Source: Acidimicrobiaceae bacterium (GTDB lineage: Bacteria > Actinomycetota > Acidimicrobiia > Acidimicrobiales > RAAP-2). From it: a stretch of 39,416 bases of DNA. The stretch is from the NCBI GenBank assembly GCA_003170315.1, contig PNAH01000018.1, positions 1 through 39,416 on the forward strand. Direction: 5' to 3'. Shown here piece after piece: positions 13,219 through 21,520 of the stretch. The first letter of the stretch is position 1; each line of letters starts with the position of its first letter. Both the position numbers and the translations under genes were made by a program. A model generated the notes under the pieces. The model worked only from the letters and a program-made list of their open reading frames with translations, had not been told where the DNA came from and did no database searches.

Positions 13219-15372
13219 CTACGGAGCCGGATTTTCCTTCTTGATCACCTCGACCGATCCGGTGCTCTCGGTCCAGATCTCTTTCGTGGCGATCGTGTTG
13301 GCGCTGTCCACCTTGCCCGCGTTCCACCAGCTGTGGGAATGCGCGTTGCCGGTCGACGACTCGCCCTCGCGCGCTTCGACGCTGATCACGCTCATGATGG
13401 CGTTGATGAGCGCCAAGTGCGTCAAGGCCTGCGGGAAGTTGCCGAGGTGGCGTTCGGTCGTGGGATCGAGCTCTTCGGCGTAGAGACCCAGCGCGCTGGC
13501 GGCGCCGATCAGTTTCTCGCAGTGCGCGCGGGCGCTGTCGAGTTCGCCAATCGCGACGAGCGCCGAGACGAGCCAGAAGGAACAGACTGTGAAGCTGCCC
13601 TCACCTTCACCGTCGAAGCCGTCGTCGGTCTTCTCCGGTCGGTAACGGAAGACGAAAGGACCGTCCGTGAGGTCGTCGGCGATGGCGAAGACCGTCGCGC
13701 GGATCCGTTCGTCGTTCGCCGGTAAGAAGCCGAGCATCGGCAAGACGAGGAGCGAGGCGTCGAGCTCGTCGCTGCCGTAGTACTGGGTGAAGCATCCGCG
13801 TTGTCCCACCGCGTTGGCGCAGATGTCGTCGTGAATGGTTTGCGCCGCCTGCAACCACTGTTCGGCGCGGACCTTCTCACCGCGCAGCGACGCCAGTCGC
13901 GCCCCGCGCTCGACCGCGACCCAGCACATCACCTTCGAATAGGTGAAGTGTTGGGGATCGCCGCGCACTTCCCAGATACCGCGGTCCGGTTCGCGCCAGC
14001 ACTGCATGGCCGTTTCCACGGCCTGGACCACGATGCGCCACGATCGCTCACTCAGGGCGTCGCGTGATCGCGTGTGTTCATAGATGCAGTCCACGACGCC
14101 GCCCAGGATGTCGAACTGCGTTTGGTTGTAGGCGCCGTTGCCGACGCGCGCCGGTCGACTCCAGACGTAACCGGTCAGGTGGTCGAGCTCCACTTCGACC
14201 GGCGACTCGCCACCGTCCACGGGATAGAGCACCTGAAGATTGCGACGGGCCCGGGTGCCGGCCGCGGCGGTGTCGCCGCGCAACGGCTCGAGGACGTCAC
14301 CGAGGAAGGCGAGGAAGTCGTCGGCTTCGGTATGGAACCCGAGCGCGTGCAAGGCCCGAAGGGCGAAGGCCGTATCGCGGATCCACGTGTAGCGATAGTC
14401 CCAGTTGCGCGAGCCCCCGAGGTTCTCCGGTAGCGACGTGGTGGGCGCCGCGAGCAACGCGCCGGTCGGGGCGTAGGAGAGCCCCTTCAAGGTCAAGGCA
14501 CTTCGCTGCAAGAGTTCTCGCCAAGGGTGATCCGGGAACTGACCGCCGTCGATCCAACCGCGCCAGAAGCGCGAGGTCTCGCTCTTGTAGAGGTTGACCT
14601 CTTCTTGCGTGGTGGGCAGTGTCGCGTCGGTCCAACTCATGACGACGAAGCACGACTCGCCTTCGACCAGGCGGTGGCGAGCGCGGATCGCGCGACCCTC
14701 AATGCCGAAACGCATGTCGCCGGTCACGGTGATCCGGTTGTAGTCCGGATTGGTCGTCGAGACGTGGTCGTAGGAGGTGCCAGAGTACTCCCACTCGGCG
14801 TCGACGCGACCGTAGTTGAACGACGGCTCGCAGTTGAGGCTGACGTCGACGCTGCCGTGCAGACACTTGGCCGTTCGAACGAGCACGTGACGCGCGTCGG
14901 AGTCGCCGGGCGTGCGACGCTGCAGCGTCGAGCGTTCACCCGTTCGGTACCACGGGCCGATGGCGAGAAAGTCGTTCACCTCGAGCCAGCCGCTGCGCGT
15001 CTGCCAGGTCGTGGAGAGCACCATTGTTCCCGGCAGGTACTGACGGTGGGCCGGCACGGAACTCTCGATCGGCGCCAGTCGGAACGATCCGGCCGATCGG
15101 TCGAGGATCGTGCCGAAGAGACTCGGGTCGTGCGGTTTGGGCAAGCACATCCATTCGATCGATCCGGTGGGCGCGACGAGCAGCGTGTTCTCACAGTCCG
15201 AGAGGAAGGCGTAGTCACCGATGGGCGGAAAGATCGATTCGAGCGCTTCGGGCGTCGACGGCGGCAGCGAACCCTGATCCTTCAGTGATCGAAACCCGAC
15301 CGCGGCGGACGGATCGAGCGTATGAATGCCGTCGTGGCCGCTGGATGAACTGGAATGTCGAGTTGGTGCCAT
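13219..15372 (-). CDS. GH15 glycoside hydrolase (trehalase/glucoamylase type)
   Basis: This 717-residue cytoplasmic protein has an N-terminal beta-sandwich domain (about 50-270) and a C-terminal (alpha/alpha)6 barrel (about 290-680), as in bacterial GH15 enzymes. The substrate-binding block NWDYRYTWIRD is at 323-333. The catalytic pair appears as Glu468 (GIWEVRG) and Glu591 (EGSFTVCSFW). In mycobacteria a GH15 member is the trehalase, and the adjacent otsA makes trehalose hydrolysis the likeliest role, though maltooligosaccharide hydrolysis is possible. The first 45 residues are Ser-rich and divergent. ATG 15372 is preceded by a weak GAGTGGG sequence. The C-terminal 45 residues (after VEAREGESS) are an extra, probably disordered tail. 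Confidence 0.9.
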   Translation of the reverse strand: MAPTRHSSSSSGHDGIHTLDPSAAVGFRSLKDQGSLPPSTPEALESIFPPIGDYAFLSDCENTLLVAPTGSIEWMCLPKPHDPSLFGTILDRSAGSFRLAPIESSVPAHRQYLPGTMVLSTTWQTRSGWLEVNDFLAIGPWYRTGERSTLQRRTPGDSDARHVLVRTAKCLHGSVDVSLNCEPSFNYGRVDAEWEYSGTSYDHVSTTNPDYNRITVTGDMRFGIEGRAIRARHRLVEGESCFVVMSWTDATLPTTQEEVNLYKSETSRFWRGWIDGGQFPDHPWRELLQRSALTLKGLSYAPTGALLAAPTTSLPENLGGSRNWDYRYTWIRDTAFALRALHALGFHTEADDFLAFLGDVLEPLRGDTAAAGTRARRNLQVLYPVDGGESPVEVELDHLTGYVWSRPARVGNGAYNQTQFDILGGVVDCIYEHTRSRDALSERSWRIVVQAVETAMQCWREPDRGIWEVRGDPQHFTYSKVMCWVAVERGARLASLRGEKVRAEQWLQAAQTIHDDICANAVGQRGCFTQYYGSDELDASLLVLPMLGFLPANDERIRATVFAIADDLTDGPFVFRYRPEKTDDGFDGEGEGSFTVCSFWLVSALVAIGELDSARAHCEKLIGAASALGLYAEELDPTTERHLGNFPQALTHLALINAIMSVISVEAREGESSTGNAHSHSWWNAGKVDSANTIATKEIWTESTGSVEVIKKENPAP

Positions 15373-15468
15373 TGTCGTGTCCCACTCATTCCCGCTTCAC
15401 TCGGTAATGACTGAGTGACGACGGGTTCGTTGTGGACCAAACGACCCTCGCAGGCGTTTCGATCCCGA

Positions 15469-15493
15469 ATTATCTCACTACTAAGCGTAGTGA
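15469..15493 (-). promoter_or_regulatory. Candidate promoter/operator of the GH15 gene
   Basis: The perfect inverted repeat TCACTAC-TAAGC-GTAGTGA (15475-15493) directly abuts GATAAT (15474-15469 on the minus strand, 5 of 6 to TATAAT), about 97 bases upstream of the GH15 start. A repressor on the dyad would cover the -10/-35 spacer. The dyad could alternatively terminate the aldolase-like gene that ends at 15562, but no U-run follows. Confidence 0.4.
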
Positions 15494-15561
15494 CCTCAGG
15501 AGCCGATGTACACCCCAGGCCTTGACAACGGTGCAACGAAGGGAATATGTGTCGACTCGTT

Positions 15562-16728
15562 CTACTGCGATCGACCGCGCGCGGTGACGTCGAGGACGTC
15601 GACGACCACGTCGTCGTGCACGAGCCAGACGACGTCGTAACGATCGACGGTCGGGTCACAGTGAGGGGGTACGAGTTCGAGGCGTTCGCCCCGACGAAAC
15701 GAGTGGCCCGGATAGATCACCATTCCTTGCTCGTCACCGAAGAACTCATACGTCGCTTTTGGCTCATGACCGAGGACCGAGGGGACGCCCGCGTCGGTCG
15801 CCATGGACTTCAGTCCGGCGTCGACGGTCACGTAGTCCTCGTGATTCACCGAGATTACGGACGTGAGCAACGTCAGGCTCTGTGCGAATCGACCTTCGGG
15901 GTCTTCGCCCAAGGCGTCGCGGTACTCGCGGTCCATGAAGACGTAGCTCCCGGGTTGCAGTTCGTTGAGCACGCCGATCTCGAGGTCGAGGCCTAGGGTC
16001 CCGGTACCGCCGCCACTTCGTATCGCCACGGCGACGCCGGCCGAGTCGAGAGCGTCGATCACCGCCGAGAGTCGCTTGGTCGAGTCGATCGTGGCCTCGC
16101 GGCGATGTTCACGACCGGCGATGTGTTGCAAGTGTCCGCCGTACCCTTGGACGCCTTTGAATCGCAATCGAGTGGCCGCGTGCACCCGTTCGACGACCGC
16201 GAGCGCCTGGGCCGCTCCGACGACGCCCGTTCGACCGAGGCCGACGTCCACGTCGCAAAGCACCGAGATCGTCGTCTCGTGGGCCATCGCGGCGGCTTCC
16301 AATTCGTCCACGCCGTCGCAGTGATCGACCACGACGATGAGGTCACACTGGGCGGCCAGGACTGCCGCGCGTTCGGCCGAGTGTCGTCCGACCAGAGGTG
16401 ACGTGAGGAGCACCGATACCTCGTCGTGGCCGTCGGCGTGGAGTCGGTCCACGACCACTTCGGCCTCGCCCAGCTTGGCGAAGGAGAGTCCCACCGCGCC
16501 GGCGCGCAGTTGTTGTTCCGCGATGAAGACCGACTTGTGTGACTTCACGTGCGGTCGAAGCGTGACGCCGGCGTCGCCGGCGAGATGGGCCATTCTTTCG
16601 ATATTCGTGTGCAACAGTCCCAAGTCACACACCAACGCCGGGGTCGCGATGAGCGCTCGAGAGTTCGCTTCGCCGAGGTGTGCCAAGACTTCGTCGTAGG
16701 CCCGAACGTCGCGTCGCGCTTCGCTCAC
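15562..16728 (-). CDS. D-threonine aldolase-like PLP enzyme (alanine racemase fold)
   Basis: From GTG 16728 (MSEARRDVRAYDEVL, with AAGGA 8 bases upstream) this is a 388-residue protein. The frame is open to 17286, but the extra region is antisense to the carboxyltransferase gene and does not resemble the family. The N-terminal barrel begins with TPALVCDL and RPHVKSHK, where the second Lys of the block is the usual PLP lysine. Later come DVDVGLGRTGV, RSGGGTGTLG (the phosphate-binding Gly-rich loop) and a C-terminal beta domain with DAGLKSMATDAG and PGHSFRRGERLELVPPHCDPTVDRYD, where His and Cys probably bind the divalent metal of D-threonine aldolase or D-serine dehydratase. The reaction is cleavage of D-beta-hydroxy amino acids or a related D-amino acid reaction; which one cannot be decided. 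Confidence 0.85.
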   Translation of the reverse strand: MSEARRDVRAYDEVLAHLGEANSRALIATPALVCDLGLLHTNIERMAHLAGDAGVTLRPHVKSHKSVFIAEQQLRAGAVGLSFAKLGEAEVVVDRLHADGHDEVSVLLTSPLVGRHSAERAAVLAAQCDLIVVVDHCDGVDELEAAAMAHETTISVLCDVDVGLGRTGVVGAAQALAVVERVHAATRLRFKGVQGYGGHLQHIAGREHRREATIDSTKRLSAVIDALDSAGVAVAIRSGGGTGTLGLDLEIGVLNELQPGSYVFMDREYRDALGEDPEGRFAQSLTLLTSVISVNHEDYVTVDAGLKSMATDAGVPSVLGHEPKATYEFFGDEQGMVIYPGHSFRRGERLELVPPHCDPTVDRYDVVWLVHDDVVVDVLDVTARGRSQ

Positions 16729-16898
16729 GCTGGAATCCTTCGAACGACCGGGCTGCGTGGTTGATCGAAGGACATATCGCTTGAGGTTACCGAATCGAAG
16801 GCGTGCGTCTCCGGCGTTACCCGTCGGTAGCGGGGCTTCGCCATCGTCGTCCACGGAGTACGTTTCGTCAGGAGTACCGTCGAGACCGCGAGTTCTCG

Positions 16899-16912
16899 CT
16901 TTTCGCGAAAAG
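16899..16912. promoter_or_regulatory. 14-bp perfect palindrome upstream of the carboxyltransferase gene
   Basis: CTTTTCGCGAAAAG is its own reverse complement and lies in the 210-base divergent gap, 12 bases upstream of the predicted -10 box and so over the -35 region of the 16939 gene. It is a strong candidate repressor site, possibly for a lipid-metabolism regulator; no regulator is named because no known consensus was recognised. Confidence 0.5.
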
Positions 16913-16924
16913 TGCGTCTCGTGC

Positions 16925-16930
16925 AATAAT
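16925..16930 (+). promoter_or_regulatory. -10 box (AATAAT) of the carboxyltransferase gene
   Basis: AATAAT matches TATAAT at 5 of 6 positions and is 8 bases from the ATG at 16939. No Shine-Dalgarno sequence lies in between, so the mRNA is probably leaderless or nearly so. Confidence 0.45.
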
Positions 16931-16938
16931 GGCCCTAC

Positions 16939-18780
16939 ATGGCTGATCTCGCGGACTTTGACGCATCGATCCCCGAAGACGACCTCGATTCGAGTCTCTT
17001 CGGTGAAGGGCACCCCAGCGGCCTGCCGATATTCAAGGCACCAGTCGGTGCGCACCTTCGGAACCGCAAGAAGGTAAATAGCCCGTCCCAGTTGCTCACC
17101 CTGCAAGAACTCGTCCACTTCAAGGCGAGTCACGGACGCTGGCGCATCGCCAAGGATCTCGTCGGCCTCGTACGTCGAGGGCACGGCAGCGAGGCCGACG
17201 AGTCCTACGGCGACAAGTTGCAACGCGAACGTGGCAAAGGCAAGTCCGAGTCCTCGACCTACGGTCTGGCCGACTTCGACGGACACCCGGTTGTCCTCTA
17301 CGCCATGAACTGGGACTTCTTCGCCGGTTCACTCGGTGTCGTGTCGGGCGAGAAGTTTCAAGCGGCGGCCGACTTGGCGATTCAAAGGAAGTTGCCCTTC
17401 GTGAGCGTCTACGCCTCCAGCGGCGTTCGCCAGCACGAGAACTTCGCCGGCCTGACCCAGATGACGAGGATGGTCGAAGCCATTCGCCATTACAAGGATC
17501 GCGTGGAACTGCCCCACGTGGCCGTGCTGCTCGGCAACGTGTGGGGCGGCGTGTCGGCCAGTGCCGTGCCGAACGCCGATATGGTCATCGCGACCTCCGG
17601 CACCAACTACGGCTTCGCCGGCCCGAACGTGATCGAGGCCTTCGAGGGCCTCTCGGTCCCGACGGACTCCCAAAGCGCCGAGGCCAATTTGCTGGACCGC
17701 AACATCGACGTGGTGCTCTCGGACGTCGGCGAGGTCGTGTGGTATCTCGGCGCGATTCTCGCCTCGACGGCCCGGCCCGACAAACAGCATCAGCTCACCA
17801 CCGAAACGCCGCCTTTGATCCGCAACGTCACGGCGTCGGACCAGCGACGGTCCTTCGATTTCGCTACGGTCGGAATCTACGGTCCGCGCTTTGACGACAT
17901 GAAGGGCGCCGATCCGGTGCCCGCGGCGGCGCCGCGTCAAGCGCACGTCAGCACTGACTCCGACGCGCTCGTCGAGCAGTACCAGGACCTGATGACCGAC
18001 GCGAATCGCGTCGACCTGGAGTTCATCGTGCGCTACTGCTTCACCGAGGCGACCGCCGTCTACAACTACGTGCAGGAGGCGGAGTTCAAGCGCTACCCGG
18101 CCATCGTGGGCGCTTTCGCCAAGATCGGCGCCCAGCCGTTCGTGATCGTGGGGACTCAGCCGTCGTATCAGCGTTTTGGCGACACCGTCATCAAGCGACC
18201 ATCGAATCCCGCGCCGGAAGATTTCGCTTTCTTGGAGCGAATGCTCGAGATGGGTGAGCGTTTGCATCTGCCCGCGCTCTTCGTCACCGACACGCTCGGA
18301 GCCAAGCCGACCTTAGAGAGTGAGCGCCGCGGACTCTCGCGCGCGATCGCCCGGTCGATCCTGAAAGGTATCGACTACTCCGAGCCGGTGATCTCGGTCG
18401 TCGCCGGAGCGCTTGGCAGCGGTGGGGGACTTGCGACGACGCCGATGGCCGACCACGTGATCATGCTGGAAAAGGCAATGGCCTACGTCGCTGAACCGCG
18501 TTCGGCCGCCTCAATCCTCTACAAGACGCCGAATCCCTCACACGACGAAGTGCGCATCACACTCGCCACCATGCGCTCTACCGCGAAGGACCAATTGGAC
18601 CTCGGCCTTATCGACGAAGTGATTCCCGAAGACCCCAACCCCTTCGTGACCGTCGAACGGCTGAACGCGGCGATCATGCGCTCCTACATCGAACTGGCGC
18701 AACTCTCGGAACGCAAGTTGCGGGGCCGCCGTCAAGAGCGAATCCGTGGGCTCCGGGCCTTCGAAATCACCAAGGACTGA
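16939..18780 (+). CDS. Acyl-CoA carboxylase carboxyltransferase, fused beta and alpha halves
   Basis: This 613-residue protein contains two crotonase-like carboxyltransferase domains in one chain. The N-terminal AccD-like half (about 30-300) has ASSGVRQHENFAG near residue 158 and a GGVSASAVPNADMVIA block, and no zinc-ribbon Cys cluster. The C-terminal AccA-like half (about 330-610) has VTDTLGAKPTLESERRG, GALGSGGGLAT near 490 and EKAMAYVAEPRSAASIL. The enzyme moves CO2 from carboxybiotin to acetyl-CoA or another acyl-CoA for fatty acid synthesis or acyl-CoA metabolism. Biotin carboxylase and biotin-carrier subunits are not in this window, so they must be encoded elsewhere. The gene stands alone; a perfect palindrome and a -10 box precede it and a strong terminator follows. 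The acyl specificity is undecided. Confidence 0.9.
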   Translation: MADLADFDASIPEDDLDSSLFGEGHPSGLPIFKAPVGAHLRNRKKVNSPSQLLTLQELVHFKASHGRWRIAKDLVGLVRRGHGSEADESYGDKLQRERGKGKSESSTYGLADFDGHPVVLYAMNWDFFAGSLGVVSGEKFQAAADLAIQRKLPFVSVYASSGVRQHENFAGLTQMTRMVEAIRHYKDRVELPHVAVLLGNVWGGVSASAVPNADMVIATSGTNYGFAGPNVIEAFEGLSVPTDSQSAEANLLDRNIDVVLSDVGEVVWYLGAILASTARPDKQHQLTTETPPLIRNVTASDQRRSFDFATVGIYGPRFDDMKGADPVPAAAPRQAHVSTDSDALVEQYQDLMTDANRVDLEFIVRYCFTEATAVYNYVQEAEFKRYPAIVGAFAKIGAQPFVIVGTQPSYQRFGDTVIKRPSNPAPEDFAFLERMLEMGERLHLPALFVTDTLGAKPTLESERRGLSRAIARSILKGIDYSEPVISVVAGALGSGGGLATTPMADHVIMLEKAMAYVAEPRSAASILYKTPNPSHDEVRITLATMRSTAKDQLDLGLIDEVIPEDPNPFVTVERLNAAIMRSYIELAQLSERKLRGRRQERIRGLRAFEITKD

Positions 18781-18849
18781 TCGGGCCCTGGCCGAATACG
18801 TGTCGAGGGCGACACGACGCATCGTCACAGTTCATCAATGAGCCATACA

Positions 18850-18886
18850 GCACAGTGCCCCGGCGCGACGCGCCGGGGCACTGTGC
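18850..18886. terminator. Strong bidirectional terminator hairpin
   Basis: A perfect 17-bp stem, beginning GCACAGTGCCCC and closed by a GAC triloop, lies between the converging carboxyltransferase and livK-like genes. The GC-rich stem is far stronger than any other hairpin in the window. It lacks a clear U-run, as is common in actinobacteria. Confidence 0.8.
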
Positions 18887-18899
18887 GAAAGCGAGATGA

Positions 18900-20249
18900 T
18901 TACTTCAGCCAGCTCGGTATACCGTGACTCAACGTCTTCACGACCGTAACCCGGCCGTCCGTTGAGCTGTCGGCGGTGTACACGATCCCGGTGAGAGGCT
19001 TCGTCGCGGAAGCGCTGATGACCGTCGTGATATAACCGCTGTTCAAACCCTGGTGGTTGGATGACGAGTAGCGCAGCGGCACGAGTGATGGCGTCTGGGA
19101 GAAGGTGACACTCTGGAGCGTCTTCAAGAAGCTGGCGCGCGTGAGGTTCTTCCCCGTGGCCTTCAACGCTTCCACGAACGACACGCCGTAGGCCGCGCCG
19201 TAGGCGATGTTGCCATTGAGGACGCTGGAAGAGGTGAAACCGGGGAAGTCGGCCGGGTCGGCCTCGATCACCTTGGTGATCCATGGGATCCACGCGCTGC
19301 TGGTGGTCGTGGTCGGCAAGTAGCTGAACGTGATGGCGCCGATTTCGGGGTCGGTCGGAACCTTGCCGACGAACGGAGCGTCGACCGTCTGGGGGTCCGA
19401 GCCCACGCTCGAGATGACCCACTGCGGTGCGTAACCCAACTGCAGGGCGGCGCCTAGCGCGGCGTCAGTGGCACCGGGGATGGTGTCCATGACCACGACC
19501 GTGCACTTCTTGCTTTGGAAGTCCGCGACGTACGGCGCGATGGACGCGCCGGTCGTAGCCACCAAATCAGGAACCGAATAGAGGTCCGCGGAGAGTGGCT
19601 TAATGCCGCCCGCTACCAATCCGGCCAGTCCGTCTTGGCCGAAGTCGTCACTTTGTCCCAAGAAGCAAACATTGGCGCTCGGGAAGGTGGCCTTGATGTA
19701 CTTCGCGAAGATCTTGCTCTCCTCGTTGTAACTGGGCTGCCACCCAAAAAGACCCGGGTACACGTGGGCGTTGTTCCAGTCCCGGGAACCGGACGCGACG
19801 AACAACTGGGGCACGCCATCACCCTTCAGCAGGGCGCGAACGGAGTCCTGCGTCGGCGTACCGAGCGAGCCGACCGTTGCGAAGACCGGGATGCCGAGCA
19901 ACGCGTGCGTCTGCGAGGCGGTACTGGGGACACCGGTGCAGCCGAATCCCGGCGTGCCGTAGCAGTCGTCTTTGATGACGTACTTGATCTTGCGACTCCA
20001 GACACCACCGTGGCTGTTCACGTACTTGAAGACGGCGTTGGCCGCCTTGGCGACCTGGTTGTAGCCCGAGGACGCGATGCCCGTCACGGGCTCGGTCGCG
20101 CCAATCGTGATCTGGTGCGCGGTGACGCCAGGTACCTTCGCGGACGCCGCTCCCGCGCTAACAATGGAACTTCCGGCGGTGACGAGGCCCAGACACAGCA
20201 ACATCGCCGTGCCGGTAATCGTCACGCGACGTGTCTTGGTTTTAACCAT
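18900..20249 (-). CDS. Branched-chain-amino-acid-type ABC transporter substrate-binding protein (LivK-like)
   Basis: This 449-residue protein has a signal peptide (MVKTKTRRVTITGTAML..., hydrophobic core to about 25, cleavage near ASA). The mature part begins VTAHQITIGATEPVTG, the usual first strand of LivK/Peripla_BP_6 proteins, and continues with two Rossmann-like lobes. It has no lipobox, so it is secreted and may bind the membrane complex directly or the cell wall. It is the last gene of a five-gene operon (livG-F-H-M-K) and follows the permease by 68 bases, with its own Shine-Dalgarno sequence (GGGGAG). Family ligands include branched-chain amino acids, amides, urea and aromatic compounds; the ligand here cannot be decided. 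A strong terminator follows. Confidence 0.92.
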   Translation of the reverse strand: MVKTKTRRVTITGTAMLLCLGLVTAGSSIVSAGAASAKVPGVTAHQITIGATEPVTGIASSGYNQVAKAANAVFKYVNSHGGVWSRKIKYVIKDDCYGTPGFGCTGVPSTASQTHALLGIPVFATVGSLGTPTQDSVRALLKGDGVPQLFVASGSRDWNNAHVYPGLFGWQPSYNEESKIFAKYIKATFPSANVCFLGQSDDFGQDGLAGLVAGGIKPLSADLYSVPDLVATTGASIAPYVADFQSKKCTVVVMDTIPGATDAALGAALQLGYAPQWVISSVGSDPQTVDAPFVGKVPTDPEIGAITFSYLPTTTTSSAWIPWITKVIEADPADFPGFTSSSVLNGNIAYGAAYGVSFVEALKATGKNLTRASFLKTLQSVTFSQTPSLVPLRYSSSNHQGLNSGYITTVISASATKPLTGIVYTADSSTDGRVTVVKTLSHGIPSWLK

Positions 20250-20317
20250 CTTCTTTATCTCCCCTGATGTTGAACTCTTATGGCGTGAGCGTAGGCGTCA
20301 CGAAACGCGGTTGCAAG

Positions 20318-21520
20318 TCACCCCGGTGATCGCGCGCGCAATCGATGCCAGAGACTTCGCGCGGCGCCGGTGATGCCAAACGGGGCGAAGAGCATCGTCA
20401 GTATCAACAGTCCTCCGAAGATGATGCCGTTGAGTTGGCTGGCGAGGTTGCCCTGAGGATTAAGTCCCGTTTGGGTCGTGATCCACGAGATCACGTTCGT
20501 CGAGAAGGCGTAGATGACACCGCCGATGAGGGCGCCCGAGATCGTGCCGATGCCGCCGATGACGATCAACGACAAGATCGTCACCGACAGGGCGAAGGAG
20601 TACGTCGGCGGTGAGACCGAGTTGTCGATCAAGGTCAAAAGGGCCCCGCCCAGCGCGGCGTACGCCGAGGACACGATGAACGCGACGACTCTCGTGCGCG
20701 GTAGGGACACGCCGACGAGTTCGGCGGCGACATCGTTGTCCCGGATGAGTCGCATCGACCGACCGGTGCGACTGGCAAAGAGGTTCGCCATGAAGAAGAA
20801 CGCGACGCCGGCGACGATGATGGCGACGTCGGTGAGGTAGAGCGTCGTGGTGGTGAGGGGTGGCGTACCGGCGTGGAAGAACCCGTCCAGCCAGCGCGGC
20901 GCTATCGCCGCGGTGGGCAACTGCAATCCCGAGTCGCCGCCGGTCCAGGAGCTGAAGGTACTGAGGATGAAGGTGAAGGCCACGGCGAAGGCCAGGGTCA
21001 TTCCGGCCAAGTACGGACCGCGCAACCGCGTCGCCGGGAGTCCGAGAAGAAGTCCTACCAGTGCGCCGCAGACCACGGCGATCAAGAGCGTGGCCACGAT
21101 GGGCGTGGTCGTGTGGTGATTGGCCCAGATCGCCATCGCGAAGGCGCCGACACCCATGAAGGCGCCGTTGCCCAAAGAGATCTGTCCCGAAGCGCCGGTC
21201 AAGAATGACAGGCCGAGCAGCACGATCGACATGGCCGCGCCGGTTGCCAAGTTGAAGTTGGTACTCGAGTTGAGAAAGAACGTAATGAAGATGGCCACGT
21301 CGAGCCCGAGTAACGTCAGCGCCGCACGTGACACCACGGGGTGGCTCAATTTGAAACTCGGCAGGCTGAGGATTAACCCGCACGCGACGGCCAAGTCGAA
21401 GGCCACGCTGAGCGCGACACCCTCGCGCGACGTGGTGGTGCTCACCAGAGCGACGACGGTCGCGACGACGGCGACGCCCATCGCGATCGGCACTCGGCGA
21501 CGAGTTCCGGCGAACTTCAT
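20318..21520 (-). CDS. ABC transporter permease, LivM-like
   Basis: This is a 400-residue integral membrane protein with about ten hydrophobic helices. The family block ISLGNGAFMGVGAFA (LSLGHAAFFGIGAY in well-known members) and the late blocks SAAYAALGGALL and VIGGIGTISGALIGG are present, the last being the cytoplasmic loop that contacts the ATPase subunits. It pairs with the LivH-like permease, whose TGA overlaps this ATG by one base (TGATG), to form the transmembrane channel. The first 60 residues are a basic stretch and an extra hydrophobic segment before the core. It is encoded in the same operon as livG, livF, livH and livK homologues. Confidence 0.92.
   Translation of the reverse strand: MKFAGTRRRVPIAMGVAVVATVVALVSTTTSREGVALSVAFDLAVACGLILSLPSFKLSHPVVSRAALTLLGLDVAIFITFFLNSSTNFNLATGAAMSIVLLGLSFLTGASGQISLGNGAFMGVGAFAMAIWANHHTTTPIVATLLIAVVCGALVGLLLGLPATRLRGPYLAGMTLAFAVAFTFILSTFSSWTGGDSGLQLPTAAIAPRWLDGFFHAGTPPLTTTTLYLTDVAIIVAGVAFFFMANLFASRTGRSMRLIRDNDVAAELVGVSLPRTRVVAFIVSSAYAALGGALLTLIDNSVSPPTYSFALSVTILSLIVIGGIGTISGALIGGVIYAFSTNVISWITTQTGLNPQGNLASQLNGIIFGGLLILTMLFAPFGITGAARSLWHRLRARSPG

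Noticed and set aside
16729..17286. N-terminal extension of the D-threonine-aldolase-like frame
   Set aside because: The extension runs antisense into the carboxyltransferase gene; the family sequence starts at the GTG with a ribosome site at 16728.
17329..18267. 312-codon minus-strand frame inside the carboxyltransferase gene
   Set aside because: Antisense to a clearly conserved protein, with a His- and Arg-rich product typical of GC-rich shadow frames.
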